This document shows, in pieces, positions 63,914-64,000 of a stretch of DNA of 64,000 nt. The position numbers were made by a program, and so were the translations under genes. Within the stretch, counting starts at the first letter, position 1; every line of letters starts with the position of its first letter. The stretch covers positions 111,085 through 175,084 of the forward strand of contig NZ_CANNCF010000005.1 in the NCBI RefSeq assembly GCF_947503045.1. The letters are read 5' to 3'. This DNA is from an uncultured Tateyamaria sp. (GTDB lineage Bacteria; Pseudomonadota; Alphaproteobacteria; Rhodobacterales; Rhodobacteraceae). Under the pieces are notes generated by a model, which had not been told where the DNA came from, did not search any database, and saw only the letters and a program-made list of their open reading frames with translations.

Positions 63914-64000
63914 TGTCCAGCAAAGCCACCGCACAGCCGCTGTCGCTCAAACTTGCGTCCGGTGCCTTCCTCGCCTTCTGGTGCCTGATCGCGGCCTTTC
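63913..64000 (+). CDS. Carbohydrate ABC transporter permease 2, 5' end only
   Basis: First 29 residues (MSSKATAQPLSLKL... then a hydrophobic helix GAFLAFWCLIAAF) before the window ends. The position after permease 1, the TGATG overlap and the start of a transmembrane helix identify it as the MalG/UgpE-type partner. Further features are beyond the window. Confidence 0.75.
   Translation, partial: MSSKATAQPLSLKLASGAFLAFWCLIAAF

Overview
The window reads as chromosomal DNA of a GC-rich alphaproteobacterium, most likely of the Roseobacter group (Rhodobacteraceae). The basis is gene content rather than a marker gene: a GloA-like/GST/SRAP/Hint/MaeB/PrpE/GcdH repertoire, many ATGA and TAATG start-stop overlaps, alphaproteobacterial codon use, and GC-rich intergenic palindromes of a kind I recall from that family. 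There is no rRNA, tRNA, insertion sequence, phage gene or CRISPR array that I can see. Genes are densely packed and 66 coding regions are called, the first and last cut by the window ends.

Region 1 (1-14030) is the most unusual part. It holds homoprotocatechuate-type lower-pathway genes (hpaI, hpaH), an aldehyde dehydrogenase, a class V aminotransferase, a histone-deacetylase-like amidohydrolase, a LysR regulator, a GNAT acetyltransferase, an alanine dehydrogenase and a four-gene polar amino-acid ABC importer. Five transcription units in this region carry a nearly identical 20-21 bp AT-rich element (consensus CAAATTTTATATTTTATAG), each on the coding strand upstream of the first gene. I infer one regulon for uptake and breakdown of an N-acylated or amino compound: import, deacylation, transamination to pyruvate, pyruvate regeneration by alanine dehydrogenase, aldehyde oxidation, and retro-aldol cleavage. 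A second block inside it (6993-9297) has a glyoxalase-like protein lacking two metal ligands, a glutathione transferase, a glyoxalase gene remnant, a membrane protein and an NTF2-like protein.

Region 2 (14169-25365) is mostly housekeeping: glyA, nadK coupled to an FrhB/BciB-like Fe-S flavoprotein, a Sco-type copper chaperone behind two related cysteine-rich exported proteins, a protein resembling an M48 peptidase without its zinc site, a SPOR protein, and the pyrimidine salvage genes cdd-deoA-deoB-upp.

Region 3 (25591-36334) carries a VOC-cupin protein, maeB, prpE, a TVP38-like membrane protein, an acyl-CoA synthetase, a sulfotransferase and a Hint protein. Region 4 (36452-45814) is one long leftward fatty-acid/acyl-CoA degradation cluster led by a MerR regulator: merR, two acyl-CoA dehydrogenases, two small proteins, GST, thiolase, a tandem NTF2-like protein and FadB. 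A perfect inverted repeat lies ahead of merR.

Region 5 (46016-56524) is mixed: a second MerR, two thioesterases coupled to a MATE exporter, DUF952-DUF1330-pyrD, a 5'-nucleotidase, a flavodoxin-fold protein, SRAP, a cupredoxin-like protein and glutaryl-CoA dehydrogenase. Region 6 (56657-64000) has a fused alpha-beta 2-oxoacid dehydrogenase E1 and a carbohydrate-type ABC importer whose operon includes a GMC oxidoreductase, preceded by a perfect 20-bp palindromic operator.

A family of GC-rich palindromic elements with AT-rich tails sits in at least eight intergenic places, one of which has become the C-terminal coding tail of the FrhB-like gene.
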